Source: Amanita rubescens
Lineage: Eukaryota > Basidiomycota > Agaricomycetes > Agaricales > Amanitaceae
DNA: 64,000 nucleotides
Assembly: GCA_015039365.1 (NCBI GenBank)
Contig: WION01000017.1
Span: 62,001 to 126,000, forward strand
Direction: 5' to 3'
Both the position numbers and the translations under genes were made by a program. Numbering within the stretch: the stretch's first letter is position 1; every line of letters begins with the position of its first letter. The notes under the pieces were generated by a model. The model made no database searches and was not told the DNA's origin. It saw nothing but the letters and a program-made list of their open reading frames with translations. Shown here piece by piece: positions 10,610 to 22,089 of the stretch.

Positions 10610-11989
10610 ATGCGTTTTCGAAAAATATTCTTATTATTCCTCTTTTGTACGGTGCCGGCGGTACAGGCGACTGGTAAAGGGGGTGGCCGTGGCCGTCGTG
10701 AGTCTAGCAGGAGACCGAGCAACGTACGCATTAGAGATTCGAAGTTAGATCCCGTATTGACATCGTTCTTTTTTTTTTTACAGAGAAATTCTAAAGCCCT
10801 AGTGGGGCCAATCCGGAATCAATCTCCTCGTCCGTCTACACCTGAACAAGTCGACGTCCCGCCCGCCGTTCCCGATGCTCCAACACTGGAGGAACATGAT
10901 AGGGAGTGGAGGGGTGGACATTCGCGCGCAGATGGAAGGAACCCTCCCCAAAACGTCCCGCCCGCCGTTCCCGATGCTCCATCACTGGAGGAACACCATA
11001 GGGAGTGGAGGGGTGGTGGACATTCGCGCGCAGATGGAAGGAATCCTCCCCAAACGTCCGGTAATTATGGTCAGCAACCATTCTATGACCCACCACGGGG
11101 ACGAAGACAAAGTAACGCCGCCTACGGACCCCCACCACCTGGCTATGACCGAGGGAGGTCGAGAACTAGAGGCCCAGAACAAGAACGGTCAAAATATCGA
11201 TCACCCTCTATAGATTCTGACGATGAAGAAAGGGGGAGATCGTCGCGCGCGGATAGACAGAGGTATCCTCCCAGCACGTTTGATAATCCTGGCCGGGGAT
11301 CGGCTTATGGTCCACCTCCGGCACGGGGACAAAGACAAAGTGACGCTGCCCGGGGGAGGTCGAGAACTAGCGACCCAGAACATCGATCATCCTCTATACC
11401 CTCTGGTGAAGAAATGGGGAGATCATCGCGCGCGGATAGACAGAGGTATCCTCCCAGCACGTTTGATAATCCTGGCCGGGGATCGGCTTATGGTCCACCT
11501 CCGTCACGGGGACGAAGACAAAGTGACGCCGCCTACGGGCCCCCACCGCCTGACCGAGGGAGATCAACAACCAGACCACCTGACGATGCAACTAACGGAT
11601 ACACGCGATCACCTTCAAAGATCCGATTGAGGCCCGGGAACGGCAGCTATTTCGCTGGTGATGACCGAATGGGCGCGGGGTCTCATGTGAGACCGACCGT
11701 AGTCGATCAGGACGAGGATGGAAATCCTATATACGGGAAATCGGGCCAAGGACCCACTTCACCCACTTCACCCACTTCGCCAACCTCGGATTATCGGAGA
11801 GGGTCTGTCAAAGTTCCACTGCCACCACAGACCGACGAATATCGGAGACCGGGCAGTAGCGGATCCGGTTTGACTGGGGACTTACCCTTTCGGTCGCAGC
11901 CAAACTCACCCCCATCATCAAGGCACGGCGTGCGGTGGACTGGAATGAATGTACGCCGTACCTCTTATTTTTCTGATTTCGCGCGCTAA
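10610..11989 (+). CDS. secreted Pro/Arg/Ser-rich low-complexity protein
   Basis: The ATG at 10610 opens a signal peptide (MRFRKIFLLFLFCTVPAVQA, about 20 residues). A probable intron at 10724-10783 (GTACGC to a poly-T tract and ACAG) is 60 bp and does not change the frame, leaving 439 aa. The mature protein contains internal repeats: two ~34-residue copies of VPPAVPDAP(T/S)LEEH.REWRGG.HSRADGRNPPQ, then two copies of a block with SSRADRQRYPPSTFDNPGR and GSAYGPPP, and a TSP run near the end. It is basic and disordered, and no domain is recognised. A further intron near the 3' end (donor at GTACGCC, about 11953) is possible and would replace the last residues. Confidence 0.6.
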   Translation: MRFRKIFLLFLFCTVPAVQATGKGGGRGRRESSRRPSNVRIRDSKLDPVLTSFFFFLQRNSKALVGPIRNQSPRPSTPEQVDVPPAVPDAPTLEEHDREWRGGHSRADGRNPPQNVPPAVPDAPSLEEHHREWRGGGHSRADGRNPPQTSGNYGQQPFYDPPRGRRQSNAAYGPPPPGYDRGRSRTRGPEQERSKYRSPSIDSDDEERGRSSRADRQRYPPSTFDNPGRGSAYGPPPARGQRQSDAARGRSRTSDPEHRSSSIPSGEEMGRSSRADRQRYPPSTFDNPGRGSAYGPPPSRGRRQSDAAYGPPPPDRGRSTTRPPDDATNGYTRSPSKIRLRPGNGSYFAGDDRMGAGSHVRPTVVDQDEDGNPIYGKSGQGPTSPTSPTSPTSDYRRGSVKVPLPPQTDEYRRPGSSGSGLTGDLPFRSQPNSPPSSRHGVRWTGMNVRRTSYFSDFAR

Positions 11990-13879
11990 TTAGGAATGTT
12001 GGTCTAGGCAAAAAAAGGAGACTACGGACCAGGTTACGGTAAGACTTGGTAGTAGATGATGGCTGGTACAGACTCGAAGAATTTCACGACTGGTACCGGG
12101 AGATTGTTCTCAAGAGGGCTGCGGGACAGCCTGCCGCCGAGATGAAAAATATATATAATAAGTACATTAGTAGGGTTTCGCAGGTGTGAAGTTTCCTCCC
12201 TACGTCTGGAACTTCCGAGCGTCGGTCACTGTCATCTTCTGGCTTCCACTTCTGGCTCATTTATGGGTAGATAGTAAAACGAGAAGGGGCGCTCTCCCGG
12301 AGAGACAGGTAAATAAAAGGATTGTCTTCGTTGGTCATAAAGACATGTTCAGGTTTTGCGTTTGGATCCTTAGCTAATGCCTCCAATCAATCAAGCTTGG
12401 GGTCAATATTTTATCGTAAATCCGCAGAACATCCTGTGACGTAAGTGAGACACATGGAAAGTAGGCGTTCCACTAATTTTTCCGTTTTCTTTGTGCAAGA
12501 AACCGTAGTCAGAAGGGTTTATCGGGGTAACGTGAGCCGCGATCACAGAAATGCATAATAAGATGAAAAGAAAGCGTGCAAGAACTTGAACATGATTGAT
12601 GTCCGAGTCCTTCCTTGCATACCGTCGAAACGGGTATCATGATTGCTTTTAGAGGAGACTACGTCTCGGGTATTGTGCGATCAAACGAACAAATACCTTT
12701 TATGCCGTTTTGATTCGCACGTGTTCGGTATTCCGTTTTGATTCGCACGTGTTCGGTATTCCGTTTTGATTCGCACGTGTTCGGTATTCATCCAGGGTGC
12801 GAGCGGCTACTAGAACGTCTGCACTGATGACCTGAACTGGCAGAGGTGGGAGGCGGAGTCGTTGAGGTGAGAGCTCGTCTGTGTATGAACAGCAACTGCG
12901 CATCTGTGGACTTTGTTTTCTTTTATGAGACATAAGACGCTGAACGGTATCCTGAGTATTTGATGTTTGGGCGGGAGACCGTAATATGACCATAGCGGGA
13001 GCATAGTGGGAGTCAAAACCGGCGCCCACTGCGATGGCCTCCTTCTGTCGCTCTCTCTGCGCATTTCAGTGTCCATAAGCCATTCTATAATATCATCAGT
13101 GCAGATGTTAGCAATAACGCCGAGGTTGTCGCGGTGCGCTGGCATGTGTCAGGAAGTCAGATCTCCGACTCTGGCAAATCGTTCCCACGGTAGCTTGGTG
13201 TTACCCTCTCCAGCCAACGTTTCGTGGAGGTATTGTCATATCTGAGCTGTGGAACCACTACTGATTCATGGCAGATGGCAGGGATCGTCGTGATCAAAAA
13301 TTTCTATCTGTTGCTCACGACGCGGCCCGCGAGTAGTAGTGCTCCTACCCATACCCATACTCGACATCGAAGGGCATATTGAAAGCGCTGAGCGGGTTTA
13401 TCTGAGAAGGATGGAAAGAAGAGGGGATTGATCGATTTAGCTTGCGAGCATGAGATATCTGTGGTTGGCACAGTTGGATTGGACGTTGAAAAAGGCGGGA
13501 AAGTCGAGAGTGTGGTGAGCGGTGCTTTTTTCGTTCCTGTCTTTTTTTTGCTCAAGTTACCTGAAAGGCTGAACATAACGCGTCGCAAGTACTGCCGGAA
13601 GATCCAGTGTGGCTCAGTACCTCTCGTTACCTCTCGCTCTCGCATCGTCACACTGCTGCTGCTCAAGCTAGCTTACAACGGCTGTCCACTCAAATTCTCG
13701 AGCAATGAAGGTTGGGGTTACGTCCACGAAAAAAAAGTTGGCAAACCGCGTACCGCTCGCGGTAAGAAGACGAATCAGGTCCGCACCATGGAAAGGTGGT
13801 ATTGGCCTGGGGGAGATGAGGCCTACGTTGATGGCGTTATCGCCCGGTAAAAGCCCCGGACGACCCATTTGCATCTTGC
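11990..13879. other. gene-poor spacer with an E-box triplet repeat
   Basis: No gene is recognised. Several overlapping frames of 60-140 codons exist on both strands but show no motif or consistent splice structure. The only clear structure is the three-copy 28-bp repeat at 12705-12788. Confidence 0.4.
12705..12788. repeat. three perfect 28-bp direct repeats, each with a CACGTG box
   Basis: Units start at 12705, 12733 and 12761 and are identical. Each carries the palindromic E-box CACGTG (12718, 12746, 12774), flanked by TTTGATTCG and TTCGGTATT. The 28-bp spacing is a little under three helical turns. CACGTG is the classic site for basic helix-loop-helix factors. A regulatory role is inferred only. 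Confidence 0.85.
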
Positions 13880-14386
13880 TTGATGGACGAGGCTAGGAAG
13901 GATCCCGAATCGACCATTGTTCAAGATCCGTGTTCTCTCATGGAGCCAAAAGAAAATAAAACTGAGCCAGAAGAGCAGGAGAAGCCGAATGCACCCACCA
14001 TGTATTGGCCGAAATGGTACTGTCGATCTTACGCCTCGAAACCGAATTGGACCGTTCTTGCTCAAGTTGGCGTGGCTACCTATTGCTTCATTCAAGAGAC
14101 CACGGTTGGATATACCGCGTTCCTTCTCCCGTCTTCGAAACTTCCAACTTCCCTGCCGATTCGACTCTCGCCGATCTTGTTCTTCATCACGGTTTTCCAT
14201 TCCAAAAGTTACCTCATGAAGATGGTGAAGCCAACCGGCACGTACACGTTGGGCAGGGAGAACCTCCCGAACGAATTCGGATTGGATTATATGCCTTCGA
14301 GAATCAACTGGGTCGTCCAATCCTCGGGTGTGGATTACATCTCGGAGCACGATAAATTGCGGTACCTTGTCAAAGAAGACAAGTAA
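13880..14386 (+). CDS. hypothetical ORF, doubtful
   Basis: A 168-codon ATG frame. A 195-codon minus-strand frame (14410-13823) and a 116-codon plus frame (14005-14355) overlap it, so codon evidence does not single out one strand. No domain is recognised. The region may be a decayed gene in which pieces of the true frame are scattered over all three. Confidence 0.2.
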   Translation: MMDEARKDPESTIVQDPCSLMEPKENKTEPEEQEKPNAPTMYWPKWYCRSYASKPNWTVLAQVGVATYCFIQETTVGYTAFLLPSSKLPTSLPIRLSPILFFITVFHSKSYLMKMVKPTGTYTLGRENLPNEFGLDYMPSRINWVVQSSGVDYISEHDKLRYLVKEDK

Positions 14387-14410
14387 TGCGCCGCGCAGGG
14401 ACGAGAGCAA

Positions 14411-15862
14411 TGCTTACAATGCTCACATATATCCTCCGTACGCAGTACGAACGGTGATTTACCACAGGGCATCGCGTTCGCTTCGGTGGTGGATGTGGAT
14501 AAGTGAAGGAGGAAATGGATATGGATCTATCAGCCGGTGCTAATCCCACCCGGAGAGTCTCTCAACATCGAGGGCGTGTTGGAAAAGACGAGGGGAAGTT
14601 TTGGGGAGGAAACACGGAACTGAGTGGGTGGTTCAAGACGCCAGCGGCGTTCTTGAAAGTGCGGGGTTTAGGATTTTGGAGAGGTCAAGGGGCGGGATGG
14701 CGCCTTTGGGCAACGGGGAGGGGAGTGAATACGGGTTAAGACGATATTGTTATTAGTGTAATTTATGTTGATTTTTCGAATTAAGGGAGAAATTTTTATT
14801 GTACTTAGTTTATGTGACTGGTGCTAGGGCCCGGGCGGGAAGAGGTCCTTCCTCATCAACACATTCACCAAGCATAGCGAAGAGAGAAATAACATTTGCA
14901 TCGCGCTATGGTTGCATGTCCAAATCTAAGTGTTACGAACCGTCGGAGGTATTGGGTTGAGCGAGAAGGCGTAGTAAGATGAACACGCGGTTATCATCAC
15001 TGTTACGCTCGGTAGTCAGATTGTACGGATAAGGGCGATGAGTATACGAACCGAATTAACTGTCGAGATTTGCACTATCGTATGACCAACGACTGGTGCA
15101 TCAAGCAACGCTTCCGACTCATGAGACCGTGGCGGGAAGACACGGGTGCTGCCTCAGTAGTCGTTGGATAGTGATGCAGCTGGGAGGATTGAAGGAGGTA
15201 GGCGTTGACCTGGTATTCCTCGATTTCGACCATCGAAGGAGATTGTAGGCCGGGCTGAGGGGATTGTTGGTAGAGGCGCATGATCTGGCGTGCATCACTG
15301 AGGTAGTGGATTAGATATCATCCGTTGTAAGAAAAGGAGTGAACTTACTAGCTGGAGCGGGGAGAACGTCGTCGTCGTCTTAACCACTCTGTATCTTGAC
15401 GCAAATATCTTCTGGACTGAGAGTGAGACAATTTGCCGTGGACGAAGGCTGACGGACTTTGACTGAGTTTTCTTTGTGACTGTACACGGCAGGATAAGCA
15501 GAATGTATTATGTGAGAGGTGCAGGAAGTGCTGGCTGTATACGAGAATCTGTGGAAGGGCGAGGTCGGAGACACCGTCGTTCGACCATGTCTCAGATCAC
15601 GATGGCGCCGATGACGATGAGAGAGCAGCGGCAGGTTTTCCGTGGGAAGAACAAGCTTAGGAACCGAGGAAGACGAGGGAGTTTCAGACTGGTAAAGATT
15701 GAGTGCTGAGGTCTTCTCGGGTTGCTGAGTTCTCGCGCGAGAAGGAAAACTGGGATGAGGACGGGCAAGAAAGACGCTCTACGGTCGACGTGGGAGAACT
15801 GTGTAACGATCACCTTCCATAAGTAGCGTTCCAGCTCTTCTTATCTTCCTCCCCTCATCGAT
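14411..15862. other. intergenic, nothing recognised
   Basis: Only short frames without motifs. I see no RNA gene, repeat or mobile element in it. Confidence 0.4.
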
Positions 15863-16501
15863 ATGGCTGACCAACGGTCGCAGACTGCCAAAGAGTCCAA
15901 GGGATTTCGCAATCACCTGAAGAAGATCTTCGGACGGAGATCACAGGGTACGCCTCCTAGCTGCCCGAATTCACCTCTGGCAGCGGTTGTTGCTCCGCCT
16001 GCTTCACCTCCAATTGTTGCTGCGCCTCCAGCTGATCTAGCACCCACTGTATCAACAATGACGACCGACCCGGTTGAAGCTGCGAAACTCCGGGCCAAGT
16101 ACACCCACTTCCGTATCCTTGTTATCGGGAGGGCAAATGCTGGTAAAACAACGCTGCTGAAGCGGGTCTGCAATACAAAGGAGGATCCAGTTTACAGCAA
16201 GGTAAGACATCTGCTTCGCTTGATACCCTACTATGATCTATCATCACCCCTTCACCCATAGATTAACCCAACCTCAAAGGTGATCCTTGCGCATTTCTCC
16301 AACCAGGTCATTGACTTTGATGCTATAGCGAGGGATCCATAATGTTCATGATGAGTTTTCCTTCATGAGCAACCCACAGTTCATCTTCCACGATTCTCCT
16401 GGTTTTGAGGCAGGAGGTGAGAAGGAACTTCAGGATGTATGTGCTTTCATACAGGAGAAGGCAAAAGTGACTGAAGTAAAGGACCAAATCCATGCAATAT
16501 G
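15863..16501 (+). pseudogene. P-loop GTPase (MMR_HSR1-type), 3' end lost to satellite DNA
   Basis: Exons 15863-16201, 16262-16279 (18 nt) and 16329-16501 splice in phase to 176 complete codons. A basic, Pro/Ala-rich N-terminus of ~75 residues is followed by the Walker A/G1 motif GRANAGKT (residues 89-96), a switch segment around RGIHNVHDEF, and the G3 segment DSPGFE in FIFHDSPGFEAGGEKELQDV. The fold belongs to the large agaricomycete family of small G-domain proteins. Coding sequence is clean up to a phase-2 donor (TG|GTGTG) that interrupts the Trp codon of HAIW. The expected next exon with the G4 motif is absent; degenerate sequence and then the 16.6-18.6 kb minisatellite follow. It is probably a truncated gene, unless the intron spans the whole satellite. 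Confidence 0.75.
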
Positions 16502-16599
16502 GTGTGTTAATAGGTCCCTCCAGGGTTGTGCTAGGGTTGCACAAAAGGCCTAACTCCTAATTTAGGGTTAAGCCTTTTTGGTGGACCTGGGCTGCTGAT

Positions 16600-18625
16600 G
16601 CGCACAGTCCAGACATGGTGTAGATTGGATGACTTGTGATGAGTGCTGGTAACATATGAATGGATGATGACACAGGTACTTGCCTATGACATATTTTGAA
16701 TGGTATCTTATACATGGTTGGTTTGGTTGCTTACAGCCTATGCATTACCTGTCCGGCCTGGCCGGACACAGTGTAGACAGGATGACTTGTGATGAGTGGT
16801 GGCAACATCAATGTATGATGACAGACTTGCCTACAACATATTTTGAATGGTATCTTATACATGGTTACAGCCTCTGCATCACCTGTCCGGCCTGGCCGGA
16901 CATGGTGTAGATGGGGTGACTTATGCCTATGACATGTTTTGAACGGTATCCTATACATGGTTGGTTATACATGGTTGGTTACAGCCTCTGCATCACCTGT
17001 CCGGCCTGGCCAGACATGGTGTAGATGGGGTGACTTATGCCTATGACATGTTTTGAATGGTATCCTATACATGGTTGGTTACAGCCTATGCATCACCTGT
17101 CCGGCCTGGCCGGACACGGTGTAGATGGGATGACTTATGATGAGTGGTGGCAACATATCAATGTATGTACTTGCCTACGACATGTTTTGAATGGTATCTT
17201 ATACATGGTTGGTTGTTTACAGCCTATGCATCACCTGTCCGGCCTGGCCGGACACAGTGTAGTGGGATGACTTGTGATGAGTGGTGTCAGACACGGTGTA
17301 GACAGGACAACTTGTGATGAGTGGTGGCAACATCAATGTATGATGACACACCTGCCTAGTACAACATATTTTGAATGGTATCTTATACATGGTTACATGG
17401 TTGGTTACAGCCTATGCATCACCTGTCCGGCCTGGCCGGACACGGTGTAGATGGGATGACTTATGATGAGTGGTGGCAACATATCAATCATGTATGTACT
17501 TGCCTACAACATGTTTTGAACGGTATCTTATACATGGTTGGTTACAGCCTATGCATCACCTGTCCGGCCTGGCTGGACACGGTGTAGACAGGATGACTTG
17601 TGATGAGTGGTGGCAACATATCAATGTATGTACTTGCCTACAACATATTTTGAGTGGTATCTTATACATGGTTATCTTATACATGGTTGGTTGGTTACAG
17701 CCCATGCATACCTGTCCGGCCTGGCTGGACACAGTGTAGATGGGATGACTTGTGATGAGTGGTGGCAATGTATTAATGTATGATGACACAGGTACTTGCT
17801 TACGACATATTTTGAATGGTATCTTATACATGTTATACATGTTTACAGCCTATGCATCACCTGTCCGGCCTGGCCGGACACGGTGTAGATGGGGTGACTT
17901 ATGCCTATGACATGTTTTGAATGGTATCCTATACATGGTTGGTTACAGCCTATGCATCACCTGTCTGGCCTGGCCAGACACGGTGTAGATGGGGTGACTT
18001 ATGCCTATGACATGTTATGACATGTTTTGAACGGTATCCTATACATGGTTGGTTACAGCCTATGCATCACCTGTCCGGCCTGGCCGGACACAGTGTAGAT
18101 GGGATGACTTGTGATGAGTGGTGGCAACATATCAATGTATGTACTTGCCTACGACATGTTTTGAATGGTATCTTATACATGGTTGGTTGGTTTGGTTATC
18201 TTATACATGGTTGGTTGTTTACAGCCTATGCATCACCTGTCCGGCCTGGCCGGACACGGTGTAGATGGGGTGACTTATGCCTATGACATGTTTTGAACGG
18301 TATCCTATACATGGTATCCTATACATGGTATCCTATACATGGTTGGTTGGTTACAGCCTATGCATCACCTGTCCGGCCTGGCCGGACACGGTGTAGATAG
18401 GATGACTTATGATCAGTGGTGGCAACATATCAATGTATGTACTTGCCTACGACATGTTTTGAATGGTATCTTTACATGGTTGGTTTACATGGTTGGTTGG
18501 TTGGTTGGTTGGTTGGTTTGGTTGGTTTGGTTGGTTGGTTGGTTGGTTGGTTGTTTGTTGTTTGTTTACAGCCTATGCATCACCTGTCCAGCCTGGCCGG
18601 ACACAGTGTAGTGGGATGACTTGTG
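16600..18625 (+). repeat. palindromic minisatellite, core TGTCCGGCCTGGCCGGACA
   Basis: About 14 direct copies of a unit of roughly 90-180 bp. A full unit reads: TGACATGTTTTGAATGGTAT, (T/C)TATACATGGTTGGTTACAG, CCTATGCATCACC, the inverted-repeat core, GGTGTAGATGGG(A/G)TGACTT, then often GATGAGTGGTGGCAACAT. Units vary by losing internal blocks. The GGTT stretch expands to a (GGTT)n run near 18480-18560. The same core occurs singly or inverted at 23.6, 25.33, 31.7, 33.2-34.1 and 41.75 kb. No coding role is supported; the long open frames arise from the repeat. Confidence 0.9.
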
Positions 18626-18639
18626 ATGAGTGGTGTCAG

Positions 18640-18865
18640 GGTCACCAACATAGACCTGTCAGATACTTTGCCTGTCCTGTAATGCTGGCAACTGCTGCAG
18701 AATATGCATAGAAAAAATAAAACTCATTGCAAGCTGCTGAATGACATTGCAGGGGTTTGCTCAACAAGACCGGTGAATCACGGCAACAGGGTCGCCACCG
18801 TAGACCCACCAGATGCTTTGCTTGTCCTGTAACACCAACAACTGCTGCAGAATATGCATTAAATG
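18640..18865 (+). repeat. direct repeat pair
   Basis: About 75 bp around GTCACCAACATAGACCTGTC...CTGCAGAATATGCAT (18640-18715) recurs with changes at about 18785-18860. Unknown origin. Confidence 0.6.
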
Positions 18866-18949
18866 CTAGAAAATGATATAATGGAACCATAACCATAACC
18901 AACCATAACCATAACTAAAACCCTGACAACACCATTGGATTCTGCGACC

Positions 18950-19760
18950 TCAAAAACCCCAGGAACCACCTGAACCCACCTCAGTAGTGACCTCTGCTTC
19001 AAATGATACATCATTTTCAATGCCTTATAAAGCAAAAAAACGGTCTAGCAGAACCGTAACTGAATTTCGCGCTACGCTGACTACACCATCGAATTCAGCG
19101 ACCTCATAAACCCCAGAAACCACTTGAACCCACCTCAGCAGCGACCTCTGCCTCTAATAATAGGTCATTTCAATGCCTTATAAAGCAAAAAAACGGTCTA
19201 GCGGAACCGTAACTGAATTTCGCGCTACGCCGACTACACCATCGAATTCAGCGACCTCATAAACCCCAGAAACCACTTGAACTCACCTCAGCAGCGACCT
19301 CTGCTTCAAATGATAGGTCATTTTCAATGCCTTATAAAGCAAAAAAAGGTCTAGCGGAACCGTAACTGAATTTCGCGCACCGCTGACTACACCATCGGAT
19401 TCAGCGACCTCATAAACCCCAGAAACCACTTGAACTTACCTCAGCAGCGACCTCTGCTTCAAATGATAGGTCATTTTCAATGCCTTATAAAGCAAAAAAA
19501 CGGTCTAGCAGAACCGTAACTGAATTTCGTGCCACGCCAACTACACCATCGGATTCAGCGACCTCATAAACCCCAGAAACCACTTGAACTCACCTCAGCA
19601 GTGACCTCTGCTTCAAATGATAGGTCATTTTCAATGCCTTATACAGCAAAAAAATGGTCTAGCGGAGCCGTAACTGAATTTCGCGCTAAGCCGACTACAC
19701 CATCGAATTCAGCGACCTCATAAACCCCAGAAACCATTGCAATTACCTCAGAAACCCAAG
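18950..19760 (+). repeat. ~153-bp tandem satellite, five copies
   Basis: The landmark AATGCCTTATA starts at 19019, 19172, 19326, 19479 and 19633, a period of 153-154 bp. Each unit contains GGTCTAGCGGAACCGTAACT, AATTTCGCGCTACGC, CATCGAATTCAGCGACC and AACCCCAGAAACC. The last unit has a private change (TTATACAGC), which the second copy at 54270 shares. The border of the large duplication falls exactly at this landmark. Confidence 0.9.
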
Positions 19761-19789
19761 TCCACCCTCAGCAATCATGGTGGTACAAA

Positions 19790-19870
19790 ACTGTGACCGT
19801 GACCATGTTACAACTTCGACTGCTGAACTTGGACAGCACGAAATGTTGTTTGTGGTACAAATAGTAGTGA
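19790..19870 (+). repeat. half of a hairpin MITE-like repeat
   Basis: GTTACAACTTCGACTGCTGA...GTTTGTGGTACAAATAG resembles one arm of the hairpins at 33645-33846 and 42043-42180. It has no second arm here. Confidence 0.5.
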
Positions 19871-20371
19871 TCATGTGGTTGTGGTAACTCTTCAAATACT
19901 CTGAACTTCTTAGCCAATTGCCTGGTTGGTTTGGTTGGTTGGTTGGTTCATCATGATCTGTTCAAGTATGATGGATATCATGATGGACAATGATCTCGGA
20001 CTCTGGCATATGGACTTAGCATGCATGCATACAGACCTTCCTAATCGGGTATCACTGGCAGATAAGTATCCCAGTATTTCTTCACATATTCTTCACCTCA
20101 CTTACTCTCTTATCAATTACTCAGACTGTGGCTGTTGGAGGAACAGTCACACAGCGAGTGTTTGGGGAGGCAAACGTGTAAGTATATTCAATGGTATCTA
20201 GGTACTATTTATACTTAGTAGTCAGGAAATTAAGTACTGTAATGATGTAATAGGAATGAGGTGGACGTGAGGATTTCCTCAAGGTGGTCACGGAGTCCGA
20301 CGAAGTGATGTATTAATGAAAGTAAAGAAAAAGAATAGAAAAGGGATAAAAAGGAGTGCACCTTCATGAGC

Positions 20372-20512
20372 CTAGAATGATACATCCTCCCAATCATCAT
20401 CTTTGGCTAAGTTCACATTGATCGGTGATGCAGGGTTAGCAGCGGAGTTTGCCGGAGCATGGGATGGGCAGTTTGCCTGATAGTGCCCCTTGTTGCCACA
20501 CATAAAACACAT
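20372..20512 (-). CDS. CCHC zinc-knuckle ORF, probable 3' exon of a Gag-like or TE protein
   Basis: A 46-codon frame reading MCFMCGNKGHYQANC, i.e. C-x2-C-x4-H-x4-C, the retroviral-type zinc knuckle (20509-20468). It ends in a short acidic tail (DDDWEDVSF) and a stop at 20374-20372. The frame has a stop just upstream, so the knuckle must be spliced to an upstream exon or be a remnant. Knuckles of this kind bind single-stranded nucleic acid and are typical of Gag and TE proteins, though some host proteins have them. No reverse transcriptase, integrase or LTR is seen nearby. An identical copy lies at 55009-55149. Confidence 0.55.
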   Translation of the reverse strand: MCFMCGNKGHYQANCPSHAPANSAANPASPINVNLAKDDDWEDVSF

Positions 20513-21184
20513 ATTGAATGTGTGCAAGTCTCAGTGCAGGTGTGATGGTGGCAAGGGCTTCATTTGGATGCCCATTTGTGGTTTCCGATGATGGGAAAGT
20601 GCGAGGGGTCGATGGTGGGAGATTGCAAGGGTTGCAAGGGTTAATAGGTACATGTGCTGCCTTTGATACTCGTTGTTGAGGCAGTGTATGATGATGGTAT
20701 TCAGGGTGTATTCTGAATCGGTAAGGGTATCTAGAGCCTACAGACTCTTGTATCACCTCAGCTTGTGTCCTCGCATCTGAGTGTTACATACAAACTTGTT
20801 ACAAACTTGTTAATCTCAACTTTAAGTTACAACAGTGACTATAGTCATGATTACAAGTCTAAGTCAAATGTATTTATAGGGACCTATTTCAATTAGGATC
20901 CAGGTGTTGAAATTTGTATGTTATGTTGGTTGGTTACTTATATCTTTTCAGTCCTATTATTTGTCACTATTTGTTCCTGCTTACATAATACACTCTTTTG
21001 GACACATATTCTCTTTGTGTACCTCAGTCTTCATATTCTGAAGGACGAGGTATGATACCAATCTTTATGCTATATATTACCTACCTAAAATATAGTTTAG
21101 ACATATCTATCTTTACAGATATGTAGACCCTTCAGGTTTTCACACATCAAACACCAGGGTATATGGTATACACTGGGGGGGTTA

Positions 21185-21475
21185 CTAATGACAGCACTGT
21201 CATTGGCAGAGTATGTTTCTACTTTTATGTGTTGGTGTAAAAAATACACCACCAATGACAGCACCATCATCAGCAGAGTACATATGTATCTACTTTTATG
21301 TGTTGGTGTAAAAATAGTCCACAGGTGGTGGCACTGCAATTGGCAGAGTGTTGTTTTTCTATTTTTATTTTTATTTGCCAATGCTGTGACCAACCAAAAC
21401 CAAAACCATTTAAAAATAGTCTGCAGATGGCAGTGCTGTGATAGGTGGAGTGTTGTTTTTCCATTTTTATTTGCT
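21185..21475 (+). repeat. degenerate ~95-bp tandem repeat
   Basis: Four imperfect units with a CAGCACTGTCATTGGCAGAG-like block and TTTTATGTGTTGGTGTAAAA. The open frames across it follow the repeat. Confidence 0.6.
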
Positions 21476-21859
21476 AACTCATACATACATATCTACTATC
21501 TGGCAGTCAAGACATTGAGTCCACAGAATTTTTCTTTTCTTTTCCACAAAACAGTGTCCCAGACAGCACTTCATTCTCCTTTTTTTCTCCGAATGTACAG
21601 GCTGCAGATGATTTTTGTTACATTTGTTCGTTCACTGATAAGTCAAGCCTATCAGGTACCATAGGTTCCTCAAGGGAGTTCCGGCACTTAAGAACATTCA
21701 GAGAATAAGAGTGTTATCGGATAAGTCCTCAAGGGAGCTTAGACAATAACGAGACAGATTTTGACTGTTAAAACTAGACTGAAGTCTAGTCATATATTTG
21801 CGTGGTTTATATAGTACAAGATGTATACGCAAATATAGTAAGTAAGTATGCATGTGATA

Positions 21860-21935
21860 ATGAAACGGTCGCATGTGATAATGAGATGGTTTGCATGTGA
21901 TAATAGATATGCATGTGATAAAATGAAGTAGCATA
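21860..21935 (+). repeat. GCATGTGATAAT short tandem repeat
   Basis: Five near-copies of GCATGTGATAATGA at irregular 17-22 bp spacing. Confidence 0.75.
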
Positions 21936-22089
21936 TGATAAACGATGAATGTTCCAGAAGGAATGCATATGCAAACAATGACATAGGAGGGACGATGGAG
22001 GTGATAAGATAAGAAAAAGATAGGCCATGATGTACGTTTGTAACAATTTTCCATTTTGCAACTGACAAGAAATATGTGTATGTACATAT

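Noticed and set aside
13823..14410. 195-codon minus-strand frame as a gene
   Set aside because: No motif, and it competes with two plus-strand frames over the same bases; chance is the simplest reading.
18480..18560. (GGTT)n runs as possible telomere repeats, also at 23870-23945 and 33115-33200
   Set aside because: Basidiomycete telomeres are normally TTAGGG; these runs are internal expansions within the satellite unit.
16680..18711. Plus- and minus-strand frames rich in HHLSGLAGH or PVSGQAGQV
   Set aside because: Produced by the palindromic minisatellite.
18950..19760. Regular array that might be a CRISPR
   Set aside because: Units of ~153 bp are repeated whole with no variable spacers, and the genome is fungal.
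20372..20756. LTR retrotransposon
   Set aside because: Only a zinc knuckle is present; no LTR pair, reverse transcriptase or integrase was found in the block.
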